Source: Polytrichum commune (taxonomy: Eukaryota; Streptophyta; Polytrichopsida; Polytrichales; Polytrichaceae). Taken from it: a stretch of DNA of 64,000 bases. Under the pieces are notes generated by a model that did no database searches, was not told the origin of the DNA, and saw only the letters and a list, made by a program, of their open reading frames with translations. Where the stretch lies: contig OX485809.1 in the NCBI GenBank assembly GCA_950295325.1, positions 15,562,001-15,626,000 on the forward strand, written 5' to 3'. The stretch's first letter is position 1. Each line of letters opens with the position of its first letter. Made by a program: the position numbers and the translations under genes. Of the stretch, positions 1 through 19,438 are shown piece by piece.

Positions 1-265
1 GCCAGAAAGCATGCCTAGCTGGCAGACCATCATGATACAGCCAAATGCAGAGAGATTGCCTCAAAATTTTACTTTTTCTTCACTCACTTTGATATCAACC
101 TCTTTCTAAGTAGAGGTGGTCTCCTCTTCCTAGAAAGGTCATCCTACTGAAGTCTCTGCAGATTCAAATTTACAAAATTAATTTACATCATGGAAAAGCA
201 CTGATGAAACAGCACTGATTACACTCGATCCATTTGTTGAGGTTCTCACCTAAATAAAGCATCAA
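1..265 (-). other. CDC5 3' UTR / downstream flank
   Basis: AT-rich sequence directly after the CDC5 stop codon. I see no other gene in it. A poly(A) site was not located with certainty. Confidence 0.5.
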
Positions 266-6660
<6,395 letters not shown>

Positions 6661-6755
6661 AGGAAAAGACGAGGATAATGGTGTCTGGTGTCCGAGACTT
6701 CAGAGGAGCTTGTGACGCAGTCTGAGGAAGCATTCGACAGTCTTGAGGGACTGAT

Positions 6756-6960
6756 TTGTTTGATGCGTGGCCAGTGGCAGTAGCGGCAGCAGCAGCCGGC
6801 GGGGAAGAAAGAAGAGGAACACGATTGGGGCGATGCCGAAGCACGCACAAAGCCTGCAGCGACGAGGGCACGGAGGAAACCCCGGGTCACCCGAGGTTTG
6901 GCCCGGTCACCCCTCCCCTACCCAAAGTTTGTTTGTTTGGAGCTTAGATATATCATCGTA
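6756..6960. repeat. GC-rich segment with a degenerate second copy at about 9235-9365
   Basis: A locally GC-rich stretch with CGG/CAG runs upstream of CDC5. A related but AT-shifted copy lies 2.4 kb away. Shared blocks include GAGGCAATCCTTAAGCAAGC versus GGGGCGATGCCGAAGCACGC, followed by GCACAAGGC versus GCACAAAGCC, a C-rich block ending CCAAGTTT versus CAAAGTTT, and GGAGCTT with ATATAT. Short reading frames cross it on both strands, but none shows a recognisable domain. It may be a duplicated promoter-proximal fragment. Confidence 0.4.
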
Positions 6961-9900
6961 AGAGCATGATCACACGTTCTACACCAGACCCTAACACAAA
7001 GGGATGCTAAACCGGGTAACATTATTTTAGAGGGAAGTAGTCTCAGTTTCATACATTCATTCTATATGAGCTTTCATATATTATAGATTTCATGATCAAA
7101 AGTAACATTTTATAATACATGGGGCTTAACATAGAAATAGTTAAAGCTAAGATTTTATTTGGCGAAAGAATGTGAGACATTAATAATTGATTTTCTTAAT
7201 GAGGAGTTCAAAGTTGGGTTACAATATACCCAATCTATTCCAAGATGGGAAGGCTTTCCGGGCCCTACCAACACAAATATAGCGGTTAGTCCCAATGCGT
7301 GGGTCGAGCTCGCAGCCTAAACCCCACACTCTTTTGTTATGGGGTGTTGTATGGAGGACCAATGAGCATGCTCTTACAATATGGTCAAACTTAAAGGACG
7401 TATGGCTCATGTATGACCTATATAAACGATTTCTACAACCTTCACCAAGTCTCAAAACCATTATTTTTTTAATATATTTATGGGTTTACACTATCACCCG
7501 CCCCTAGGATCCACATATTGTTATTTTTAGTTGATATATATTGAAGGTATATTGGGACCCACATGATGAATCAATTGTGTTGAGAAATGTTACGGTCACT
7601 TGATACATTATCTTATCTTAAGAAGACAATAAAAATATATTCACATGTGACATTGATGATCAAATTACAAAATATATATTTGCATCCAAGGGCACCCAAG
7701 CTATGTATTCTAAACCAAAACCTCAATAGATTTATGATCTTCAATTGATTTAAAAAGCGTAGTAAAATAATTTGTTAATTTTAGATTGGATCATTTGTGA
7801 TATAATTGACTAAATATGAAAGTACATAGTTCAAATACTCTCTTTTTAGTGCATGGAGTAGCCCCTTATTGGCCTCTTGGGTGATAGAGGGTTAACCATG
7901 AACACATTTGGAACCGGATTTGGGCATCTAATATGTACAATATTTTGGACTTGTACAACATGATATAGATGTAATGTGATTGTTTAGTAAATATTGATAA
8001 CCTATTGTCTTGCAAGGTTATTCGTATGGACACCAACACAAAGTAATTTGAGAAGAGATTGATGGAAATTTCATGTTATCCAATATAAAGAGAGAATACA
8101 CAAATTAATTAAATGTACCGAAAACCCTTAGGAATTACTTGCCACTCAAATTTTGATGATTGATGAACTAAGATCTAGACAAGTAGTGAATATCATAGGG
8201 TGTTGCTTTGGTTTGGCATTAAATAATTATTTTTTATACAACACACGTCATAAGCAAATTGGTCAAGATCTTATTGAATCTAGGTTGGATTTATCTTTTG
8301 GTACTCATGTGTGTTGAAGCTAACATCATTCTACAATAGTGGAACAATAGTGTTAAAGAAAATAAACATCAAGGCTTTGTTTGCCTCGACATGAACGAGT
8401 GACCATTCTCATTGATCATGTTCTACCAAGTGCCTCGATAAGGATACTTCCACCATTATGGGAGGTGGTCACCATATTAGTAGCATGTATAGTAGGGATA
8501 TAAATCTTGTGATGGGGCCATTGGCGTTTGCTTGTTATCTAATTTGCACTCATTGAGGACTAGATACGTGAGGTATTTGATTACAATTTGATGTAGTTGT
8601 TTCATTAGTTCTTATTGTAGACTTTTGGGATATGAATTTGCTTTAGGGGGTTGTGGAATGTTTGTGGAATGCTCCTCTAACCTTGGTCATGAGGGTGATA
8701 AGGGGGTTTCCTTTCCAATCTACACTTTGGAGGTCTTACAATAGTGTTAAGTTCGCATTTGACATCATCATATGCCCACCCATCTCAATATCACAACCTA
8801 GGAAACTGGTCTTTAAAAAGCACGACACCACTTTATGAGAATGTTGATTTAAGGCGTAAGAAACTTTATGGGTATGCTCTCAAACTCATGTTTTGGCCAA
8901 CTCAACAAGAGTTTGATCCCAAGACTTTATGCATAACTCTATTGCCACCCAAATTTCCATGAACTTTATGAGATCTCAAGAATTAGTAGATGAGAGTTAA
9001 CTGAAAGTTGACATTATTGTATGCAAAACAACTTTTCACATATAAACTTTTCATAATTTCAAAGTATCTTGAATAATACTCACACATTTTTCATGTATCC
9101 AAAATATATATATATATAAAAGAATGTTTATTTGAAATATTTATATTAATTTAGTTTGAAAATGATTTAAATTCCATAGTCTAATTTTCATATAATGTTT
9201 AATAAGATCTCCTTCAAAATCACTAGTAGTAGTAGCAACATTGACAACAAATAAGAGACACATGATTGAGGCAATCCTTAAGCAAGCACAAGGCTAGAGC
9301 TTGAAGGCAAAGGCAACTACATGTCACCCTCCACTACCCCAAGTTTGGAGCTTGAATATATAAGGTGGTCAAACCCAATACTTTCTCACTCAATCATTGA
9401 TGAATTAAGGGCATGGCTGCACATGGCATGTCTAGAATTAGTGGGGGTCATGTAAGCCGACCTTTGGGCAGAGCAACAAATGCCTTAACCAATGTGCCAT
9501 GTAGCATTAGACTCTCAAGGTTGCACATACCGTGCACGTAGCCTTATATATATGTTGGATGAATGTCTGCATGTTGATTGGTTCAAGTCCATACATTTTT
9601 TATCCACAACTTGATTGCACGTGTCTTTGCTATGACTAAATTTGCAAACTAGGCTATGAGCAACAACTTTTGTTGCCATGCTTTTCCAAGAACCCTTGAT
9701 CCCATTATGAGTGGCCTTATTGCCTGATTTGAATATGCCCAACACATTGCTCATGGGTGCTTATCAACACATCAATTTTAAAGCATGATATTGGACCATG
9801 TTTTGGGACCTTCAAATATTGGGTGAGAGCTTCAACACACTTGAGTGTTATGGCACTAAATCATGGATGCACAATATTTCTAACATGTCACACCTTCTTT

Positions 9901-12900
9901 TTGCGAGACTTGAGATTATTGGAATGGGTATGCATTTTTTGTTATCCCTCTATTCACACAATGAGCCACATGTGCATGAAAACCATTGCATTAGGTGAGG
10001 ACTCCTTCTCAAACTTTCACGTCCTTTTTGCAATTTGAACAATGCATGCCATCTTTGTGGTAGTTGGAGATGTTGGATTTTGTGTGTCCACTATAGATCA
10101 CATTGCATGGGAGGTGAATGAGTGCAATCCTTACACTTGTGCAAATCAATTCCTAAAACATGTGTGGATATGCTCTCATTGGTGGAGATGTGCTTGAAGC
10201 ATGAATTAAAAGGGGATAAGGTATCATCTTTTCTCTATTTTGCACCGCTTCAATCTCAAAGAAGATCTCTAACTGCATGAGTTGGGCCAATCTCTCTTGG
10301 TCATGGTGGCAAGCGATGAGGGTGGATTGAGGGGATAAATGCACATTTTCAGACCATTTTGCCAGTTGATTCATTTTAAGAAATAAGGAATGATTACAAA
10401 CGCTTGACAATGCATTTCATGAACTGCCAATCAAATAAGGAAAACCTAACCCATAGCATTGAATTTATTTATAATGTCAGTGGTTCATGCAAGTTCTCCA
10501 CCAGTCCAAAATTGGCCACTCAATTCGATGCTCGTGATCCCCCATATACTATAATGCATTCCAAATTGACCAAGCAGTCTAAATTGTTTGAGTTCAAACA
10601 CTTGGATGTTGCAATGGTACTTATGGCCACAATCATTCGTTGGATTCTGCTTATGTGTCTTCCGAATTTAAACAAGCCACTAATGCTAGCATGAGCATTG
10701 TTGCAAACATGTTCGGAGGTTTGTCAAAAACTAGTTGCAGTCTTGGGCTACTTTTTAGCCTCCGAGCTCCCACAATCAACACAACCTAGCCACTGCCACG
10801 TACTCCTTGCCTATTGCCACACTTTCCTCGCAACCTATGTGTTGCCACAACCTCCTTGTTACTATTCTATTGCCCACAAAGTCATGCTACATGTCTAAGG
10901 AGCCTACATGTTTGTATGGCAACTCTGAAGCATGGGATTGTTGCCCTTATTTTTTTAGGTTCCTTTCGTTTTTAATCCCAACCTAGTGCATCCCCATACT
11001 TCGCTAGAGTTTGATTCATTTGTTAATAGGGACACTTATCTTTGTCACAATCTACCGGGCTCCACACACACACAATGTTGTTGAGGGATTGATGAGTGTG
11101 ATAGCGGGGAGGTATCTTTGGGGTTCACTGAAGTCCCTAAAGTATTATTGAGTACATTGTTCTCATCATGCTTGAAAATGTTGTGATTAGGTAACGGTGC
11201 ATGTACTTCAACCATCCTATAATTATTTTGCATCATGATTGAATGTTTATTTAGTAATAGCTAACACTAAAGTATGTAGTGAAAATTTCCTTTGCAACTT
11301 TATTTCCACTGACCTTTGCATTGCTTGATGACAGTAATTTCTCGATGTCAATCATTATGAAATTGACATCAACGAGTTAGGAATGTCTTGATATATTTCT
11401 TGAGATTATTAATTAAAGTCCTTGGCTTCAACACAACACAACACAACACAACCTCTTTGTATAAGTTTTGCTTCTTAGACAAGATGGTTTCATTGAAGTT
11501 TTGTAGGCAATGTTTCCAGACCTTGCTTCTTGGGCATAGGTTAAGTATCTTCAAGCTCTAGTATGATAAGATACAATTCCCTAATTAATCTTTGTACCCT
11601 TGATTCAAGGGTCTTCAAGTTCTAGTAGATTTGGTTACAAGATCCCTTGCTCAAGGTCATCACTTTGAGCTCTAATACGCCCTTCCTTTGTTCCACTTCA
11701 TTCTTCTTGCATTTGAAAGTTTTTCTTTATTCCACTACTTAGTATCTTTTTGAACTCCAAAAAAAAGAACATAGTAAGCATGGCCCTCACTCGAACAACT
11801 TTAAGTAAGTTAGGTGTTGAAAGTGGTCACAAAATCTATGAAAAAATCATAATGTATCATTGCATGTGAAGTCAAAAGTTCAATCCACTACTCATATTAC
11901 TCATTCTAGATTCTCATTTAAAATACACTATACATCAATTATACCAATATGATTCTCGCTTTCTTTAATAACCCAAGTTCCAAATTCCCTATTGGGCAAT
12001 TGTAGCTCACGTTTGTGATTGAATTACAATTGTTGATGGGTTGTTTTTATTGTTATTGCTACTCGAGTCCTGGAGAACACTTGGTCTTTCCATCAGTTCC
12101 GTACCACGAGATAGTTACAATGTCTATGAATATGACTAAATGATGACATGAATGAATGACGTTGTATACTTGATCGTAGATTTATAGCTCACCCACACCT
12201 AATGATGCGGGCCACCAATAAACGAGATCTACCAACACTAGTTACATCATCTAGTGGCTCTCATTGAGCACATTGAAGTTAAAAGTGACCCTTGTTCATA
12301 GGAGCCGTTCTCTGGTCGCCCACGCCAATAAGTGTGGGCATGCTATTAGACTCACATGTGAATATGGAACATGTATAAGGAGATATATGAATTTAATTCT
12401 ACTATTCTTCATACATCATAAACCCATCTAGTGATTGTGAATCAATGGTAAAACCAAACTATGTCCATAGTGGATCAACTGGTTCTCGTGTTCAACTATA
12501 AGCCCTTATCCTTGCAAAATTTGATTGACCACATGGATACAAAGTGTGTATGTAAGCAAAGTAATTATCATTATAAATGGTGCATGATGTGTAGGAAAAT
12601 ATTTGCCTAACCTGCAAGATACTTTTGATGTTCTCAAAGGAAGGAGTAGACTATTTCAACCCTCTTTCCTTTCATTTTGCGGCTATTTCATGTCATATTC
12701 TCCAAACAATTGCATTGTCAATTGGAGCAATTGAATATGACATGGAATGACAGTTCAAACGTGCATGAAATTGCACTGCAACCATCCAAAGCAATCCTCA
12801 TATATTGCATGTGCTACCAGATTGCAAACCCATCAAATGGCCACACTGCATGATTTTACAAAAGGTGGCAAAGTAGGTAGCAAAAATAAGAAAAGCAATT

Positions 12901-14900
12901 GCAATCTGTATCATTGCTTTAAAGCTTCCATGAACACATGCTTTTAAGTAAGGACTTAAGGCTTCCGTGTGATTAACCTGGAAATTATGTAAGAGTGTAT
13001 GGAGAGACAAGTTTCAACACAAAACCACAATCTATGCAGACTCGACCCCAAGTGGTACAACAATGACCACTTGAAAGCAACACTTTTTAGTATGTGTTGT
13101 ACTTTTGTTCAGCTTTTTTCCTTACAATAAGCACAACCTGGCCAATAAAGAGTGGTGGAGTCATTTTCAGGGTCCGTGTGATGGAGGAGGTCTTCAATGA
13201 CAGATGGAGGTTTCACTATGGTGTGAAAACAATCCCAAAAAAACACACAAATTCTTATTGGTCAGTGTCAATCCATTTAACCATGTGAACCATGGGGAGA
13301 AAGCGCCACTTGTAGGTGACCTTAGATTGACATGTGGCTAGTTGTCTGCAGCAAGTACAGAAAATGACTCCCAAGTAGATCAATCAATAACTGCAACAAT
13401 TAACAGTGGAATTGGCTGCCGAATAGGTTAGTCACAACAACACTTGGTTGATCAAGAAAATGGACTAGCGGTTGTAATTGCACATACAAATTAAGAGAGG
13501 AACCTTCTTCCAGAGCACCTAAGCCACATTACAGCTGGGAAGTACTGCAAGTTTGTCATGACATATAAATTAGAAAACAGAGTGACGAGTCTGCAAGTAA
13601 CTTAAGGGAGAAAATTAGTAGGAGGAACGCATTGGGGAGACCAGACCACCTCTAACTGTAGATGTCAAAATAGTCATTAAAACTGCTGATACTGACTGCA
13701 ATTGCATTATAAGAACATAGCTTGCAACCAACTTGCATGTCATCCACAGCAGTTTCAGACTTCTTGCAGATACTTATATGCAGATGAGAAACTGCAAGTT
13801 TAGCATCAAAGTAAAACTTTTTTATCACGACCTGTCCGCATATGTCTGCTGTGAGCTTCAAGAGAGAATCAGTGGTGCAACACCTCCTCCCTCTTCATCA
13901 CTAAGCAGCAGCAAAGACACTCATAAAGACAGCATTTGTGTCGAGTGGAGAATTAACTGGTTATTCAAGTGGCAATTGAACAGGTTCTCCATGTGGCACT
14001 TCCAACAGGGTTTCCATATAGCACTTCCAACATTTTCCATGTGCGTTAAGTATTAAACCAGAGAGCATTCCATCCATAACCTCCGGTCTAGGGATGTCCA
14101 TTTGGAAACCAACCATGTCTCATAAACAGTGGCTGTCTCACCACGACACTTTTATCTAGCTCCCTTCTGTCCCTCTCCACATTTCTTACAATACCTCCAT
14201 ATGTTTTTGTATGTATGTCCCAAATTCCGCAATAAAGATCTGCAAGCCTGTGCAAAACCACCTCAACTTCCCAACATTTATCGAGAACCCATCTAAGAGC
14301 TCTTCTAAGCAACTTCCTATAGAGCTCAGAAACATTTTTGCAAGGTATAACACTTCCACAGAATGCAGACTTGAGATTTCATTCAGATGTGCAGGTGCAT
14401 TCTACCAGACAAATTGCACTATGCAATGTAATGCACCGACCCTAGAGCACTCACTTGGGCCAGTGCACTAATATATACACAAACAACCACATGAATCTCA
14501 CTTTCAACTCTTTCCTTCTCAATTTGGTACACAGGATCATCCTCTTTCGCCCTCTCACTCCTTCATGATGCCGCTGCTATTATCTCCAAACACTTGTATC
14601 TAGTTCCCTCTCTACGTTTTTTTACAATGCGTCCCTATGTATCATAAGGATCTAACTACGCAATAAGCAACCGAAAACCTGTGCAAAACCTCCACTAAAC
14701 TCATCACAACATTTGTAGAGTATCCATTTAAGTAGCTGATCTCCAACAGACCTCCAGCTACCTAACCTTGCAACCCCTCTTAACTTAGCTACTTTGCAAA
14801 ACTAGCACCTCTCGTTTTCCAGTCGTCCAGGTTTCCGATCAAACTGGAGAGAGTGCGTTGCGTTGAAGTAGTAGTAACGAGTTGTAGGCATGTGAAGGTA
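6961..14900. other. Intergenic, AT-rich; no supportable gene
   Basis: About 8 kb without a recognisable coding region. Reading frames are short, overlap on both strands and show no domain. Visible structure is limited to dispersed repeats (about 7400-7725 and 9235-9365), an (ACAAC)n microsatellite near 11431-11451 and simple AT-rich tracts. The region is probably old, decayed transposon sequence. Confidence 0.6.
7397..7725. repeat. Dispersed repeat, related copy at about 33912-34110
   Basis: Two blocks recur in the same order in both places. One contains ATGTATGACCTATA followed by a ...TTTCTACAA / TTTTACAA block and CCTCACCAA-like sequence. The other contains GTGACATTGATGATCAA, then ATCCAAGGGCACC. 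The copies have diverged and differ in spacing. No coding capacity is evident, so this is an unclassified old interspersed repeat. Confidence 0.5.
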
Positions 14901-14940
14901 TTACATTGTTTGTTTTGTGCCTGCAAGATCGGTGCAGGTT

Positions 14941-15228
14941 TCAGAACCTGCTGCTCCCGCCGCGGCCGTACAAAGTCTTGGGCTTGATGCTGTGGGAGAC
15001 GCCGTCCAGGAGCTGGATGATGAGCGTGACGGAGAGGCCGACAATGAGGAAGACAATGAGGCCGTCGAAGAAGAGACGTGCGACGAAATAGATGATGCAC
15101 AAGCCGATGAGGCTCTGGAAGAATTGCTCCCCGTCAACCCCCTGCGTGTAGGGGCGGTACACCACCTCCGTCCTTCGACCACCTACGTTGCTCGTCCAAT
15201 AGTGCTCTTGCACGCCCCTGGTATCCAT
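14941..15228 (-). CDS. Small membrane protein of 95 aa, unknown function
   Basis: I do not recognise the family. The single coding exon starts at the ATG at 15228 (MDTRGVQEHYWTSN). The soluble N-terminus (about residues 1-35) is followed by two hydrophobic segments at about 40-54 (LIGLCIIYFVARLFF) and 56-74 (GLIVFLIVGLSVTLIIQLL), joined by a single Asp. The tail is basic and Gly/Ser-rich (KTLYGRGGSSRF). This predicts a helical-hairpin membrane protein. The frame is open for 20 codons upstream, but a good acceptor (TCTCTCACAG) lies just before 15252. I therefore take 15229-15252 as 5' UTR and the ATG at 15228 as the start. The base composition is clearly more GC-rich than the surroundings, as in a real exon. 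Coding status is likely; function is unknown. Confidence 0.6.
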   Translation of the reverse strand: MDTRGVQEHYWTSNVGGRRTEVVYRPYTQGVDGEQFFQSLIGLCIIYFVARLFFDGLIVFLIVGLSVTLIIQLLDGVSHSIKPKTLYGRGGSSRF

Positions 15229-15252
15229 AGCTGATAAATCGGTTTCTAACTC

Positions 15253-16596
15253 CTGTGAGAGACATATCTCAGAATCAGAGGCTTCCAAACCTCATAAAAT
15301 TTCACAAAGAGGGACAACGCTGCTGAACACTATTGCCAGAAAGCAAATCACTCAATACCAGAGGTTAGACTTCTAAGCTAAGCCTGCTAGAAGGCTAACA
15401 CTCTCCAATCACAACCGAGAGTATGCCATAGACCTTGAAAACCAAAATGCATAAGAGCTCGACAGACAGTGAACACTATTGCTGCAAAAACATCACTCAA
15501 AATCAAAAGACAAAACTTCCTGATCAGGTTTCGCAAAAGATCGAGCTCCACACATTTGCTGCAAATCACTCAAAATCAGAGACAAGGCTTCCAGAACTCT
15601 ACCTGACCAAAATTAACAACGAGGGAGACCGACACTGCTGAACACTGTTGCTACAAAAACATCAGTTGGAATCCTCAGCTAGGCTTCTAAATCGAAACCT
15701 GCTCGGTTTCCAAGCACTCCACACAACCAGGTGCATTCACACAGACGTGGAAAAATCAAATGCGTCAAAGCTCGCCGGACAGTCAACACTATTGACTCAA
15801 CCTCAACAACCCTACCTGACCAAAATTGACAAAGAGGGAGACCGACACTGCTGAACGCTATTGCTACAAGAACATCAGTCAAACTCGAATGTTAGGCTCC
15901 TAATCGAAACCTGCTCGGTTTCCAAGTACTCCACACAACCAAGTGCCCTAACACAGACCTTAAAAGACCATATGCATAAAAGCTCGCTCGACACTATTGA
16001 CTCAAAAATACCACTCGAAATCAGACGTTCTGCTTCTAAATTTCAACCTGCTCGGTTTCAAAGCACTTTCCAAATCACAAGCCAATAGCCTCACACAGAC
16101 CGAAACCAATAGCCAAAAAAATGGCTCAACGACCTGGCTTCTTGATCTCAACCTGCTCAATTTTCCAGCTAGAAGCCTGACCCACTCCAATCCACAACCA
16201 AGAGCTCAACAAAACCCTCCAAAACCAAAACCAAGAAGAGCTCGTCAAACACTGCTACAAAACTGCTACAAAACGCCTCCAAAGACCCAACCTCCGAAAC
16301 ACTCCCCAACCCACATAGACCTTGAAAACCAAAACCAAAATGCCTCACCCAACACTCGTCACCATTACTACAAAAATATTATTAAAAAATCAGAGGTTAA
16401 AAGGCTTGTGAATCTCAACCTGGTCAATTCTCTATCTAGAACAACTAAAAATCCTCCACCCAAAAACACCCCAGATCCCCAACCCAGGAACTGAATCTAA
16501 GACCTAGCCACAGCCCGAAGCAAACCACAAGTACCAGATTGCAAAAGAGAAAACAACACAACACACAACACACAACACAGCACGAACATATCCAAC
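15253..16596 (-). other. Probable 5' UTR intron of the 95-aa membrane protein gene, built of tandem repeats
   Basis: The acceptor is TCTCTCACAG before 15252. A plausible donor, CTCAG|GTTGGAT, lies at 16597/16596, placing a 5' UTR exon in the moderately GC-rich block at about 16597-16950. The 1.3 kb between holds degenerate tandem copies of a unit of roughly 130-210 bp. The recurring words are ACACTATTGCTAC-AAAAACATCA, CTTCTAAATCGAAACCTGCTCGGTTT and GACAAAGAGGGAGACCGACACTGCTGAA. Copies begin near 15317, 15474, 15640, 15850 and 15990. Intron placement is an inference from splice-like motifs. Confidence 0.45.
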
Positions 16597-18844
16597 CTGA
16601 GGTTTTGGATTGGTAGATCAAAGCGAGAACTCGGCAGCAGCAACAAAGGAAGATTGGTGCTTCGAAATTCCCCCGAACCGCAACTAGATGCGGGATGAGG
16701 AGGACGGGGTTCCCGCGCAATGAAGGGAGGGATCCGATGTGCGTAGTTTGCCACCAAGTGGAGCTGGACAAAAGCGGCGCTTTTAGCTTCGACTAGACTC
16801 CGGGAATGAACTTGGTACAAGAATGGCTTGGAGACGGAGAAGACGAAGACTCGAAGCAGATGAACAAAGGGAGCAGCCTCGGTAAAAGTGGATGAAGAGA
16901 GTGTTCGTGCTTGGATGACTGTTGGATGGATGGTGGATGACATACGTCAGCTGCGGGACTTGAAGGAACGTGCTTTCTTGCTTTCGGGCCCCTGGTCCGA
17001 CATGTGTACCCACGGATGAATGAGATAATAAAAATCATCGCCTGCATTGAAGAAGCGTCCTATCATGGGCTATGGATTCGTAGTGCTATGCACATTAACT
17101 CATCCATTGGGAAGTTGAAATTGTAGGAACCAAGGTGTGTGGGTGTTATTTGGTTTGTTTTTCATGTTCTCCGACTTCTATCGATTAGATTTACACAACA
17201 AAATTCATGTTGAATTAGCAAATCTACGATGAAACACCTGCAAAACCATATTGAAAGTCACACCTCCCTTTATATGGTTATAGTGATTGGAAGCACATGT
17301 TTGTTGATTTCTTAACCAACAACATAGGTTCTCCCAATTGTGTTCACTGTTGAGTGCAATGTAGTTATCAATATTTGAAGACATAGTCCAATCTCTTTAA
17401 TCACATGTCTTTATGATGTTTGCTCTTTTGATCCTCACCAAGTCACATACCAATCAAAGCTAGGGGTCCAATTAAGAAAACGAGCCACTTACTACCCATT
17501 TACCTTATATAATACCATGTAATGTGTAATTTTACATGTTTTGATCGTGGAAATGGTGTCATGGATACCAAATTAATCTAGTGGGAACCATTTAGTGGAT
17601 AGACGGTGGATGATATGTGTGAATTGCAAGACTTGCACGAGCAGGTTTTCATTTGTATGGTAGAAGCACTCTCTCATGGGCTAAGGGTTCGTAGTGTAAG
17701 GTAGAGGTAGTTAATTATGACTCCTACCTAAATTTGTCCCCATATCACCCTCACATTCCATTACATTTATGCAACCTAAACTTGTCCTACTAAATTTGAG
17801 GTTTAGGTTTTATGTGGTTTAGGTATGATCAAAGGGAAAAAAATCCCCCATATAGAGGAACAGAAATAAGAAGCAAATCATATTTTGTCATAATGTTTTT
17901 TGCAATAAGCATATCACTACTTTTCTTTTCCTTCTAAGAATGCTTGATTCATGTTATCAAAAATGGATGCACCTAAAAATGCTTGCAATCTAAACAGAGT
18001 TGTCAATTTAGCCTATGACATTTTGGCTATATTGGATTACAATCATAACATATCAACATTAATTACATATTGACATAGTATTGCATAAAAATAAGTTGGC
18101 CTAAGCTACAAAAATGGGGTGGTGGTCAGGAAATGGGGTTGCTACCTTATGGGCACACTAAACACATGCACTCGTCAATTGCGGTGAAAGGGTAAGGTCG
18201 AGGCATCCATAGTCAACCAAGTCCATTTAACCTCTCACTACCAGGGTCATGTAATGGCCGACATGGATGAGATCGATATTTTTTTAGACAAACATACTTA
18301 AGGTTTATGTGATGGTGGCTTGTGATTGATTACCTTGATAAAAAAAGATTGACAAATGTAGTAGCCAAGCATTGGCATTTTGATGAGTGGTTATGGGTTT
18401 ACCTATAGATCAATTATGTACTACCCTAACTTACTGCTTTGAAATTTGTAGCAATTTCCATATTTGTAAATTATATTTAATTATTTTGTTTTCTCATTAG
18501 AATCTGTTTCTTGTCACACGAAAATGAATTCCCCATCATTACTCCTCCTAAACATATGCAAATCTCACTTATTTTGTTGGTTATAGATGCCTCAACCTTA
18601 ATAAGAAAAAACAATCGTTCCTTATAAGCTTGTGGTTAGGTGGATTCATGAAAGTTTCATGTGATTTGACTCTATATATAAAAAGAATAAACATCTTACG
18701 TGTGGTTGCAGGCTGTAGGAAGTACTTAAGCTTCGAACATTATAGCAAATGGGATGAAAGGCATCAATACATGACACTATTCATATTCATGACAATGTTT
18801 TGTGATACTGACAATGTTCAATGGAATATTCCTTGATATTTCCC

Positions 18845-18930
18845 ACATTCGAACTAAATGTGGAAAATGTCATGGAATATTGTCAGTCCCGTAGATTACT
18901 TTTATAGATTTGAATAACATTATGTATCAA
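18845..18930. repeat. Dispersed repeat, related copy at about 51592-51690
   Basis: Both places carry AATGTGGAAAAT, then CATGGAATATTGTCAGTCC or CATGAAATATTGTTAGTCC, then TATAGATTTGAATAACATTATG or TATGGATTTGAACAATGTCATG. The order and spacing are the same. It is an unclassified, diverged interspersed repeat. Confidence 0.5.
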
Positions 18931-19438
18931 CAATGGTCTAAAGTTTCATTACTTAATGAAATGCACCTCTAGGAGAAGTTGCTTTGTAAGTCGGCATCCA
19001 AGATTAGTTACCTATATCATAAACAACCAAGACCTAGAAATTTGGAGAACTTGTCCCAAAGCTTCATGTTACTCAATTTCCTTAGGTTCTTCTCAACTCA
19101 TAAGTTTTTTTTATAAAGATCAAACATAGCATTACAGTACTTAGCTTCACCACGATGTTCCTTGGCCCCAAGGATATGTTTCACGAAAACCAAGTATCCC
19201 ATGCACGAAATCCAAAATTCCTTGAGATTCAACATGAACATGAAGGGGAGGTATATAGGAGCTTGACCACCACCCACCTATAGAAAGGGGACATGGTACA
19301 ACATTGAGTAATATAATGGTTTTTACGTAACCAACTTCCGAATCATCATGGAAATTGGTGAAAGATTCTCAAAGGAATATTTTAAAGGTTCAAGTACACC
19401 CACAAAGTCCTCCATAGAAAACTATAAAGAAACATGTC

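Noticed and set aside
16497-16943. 148-codon minus-strand frame rich in Ser, Leu and Pro
   Set aside because: It overlaps other frames of similar length and lies in the inferred 5' UTR exon and promoter of the 95-aa protein gene; no domain is seen.
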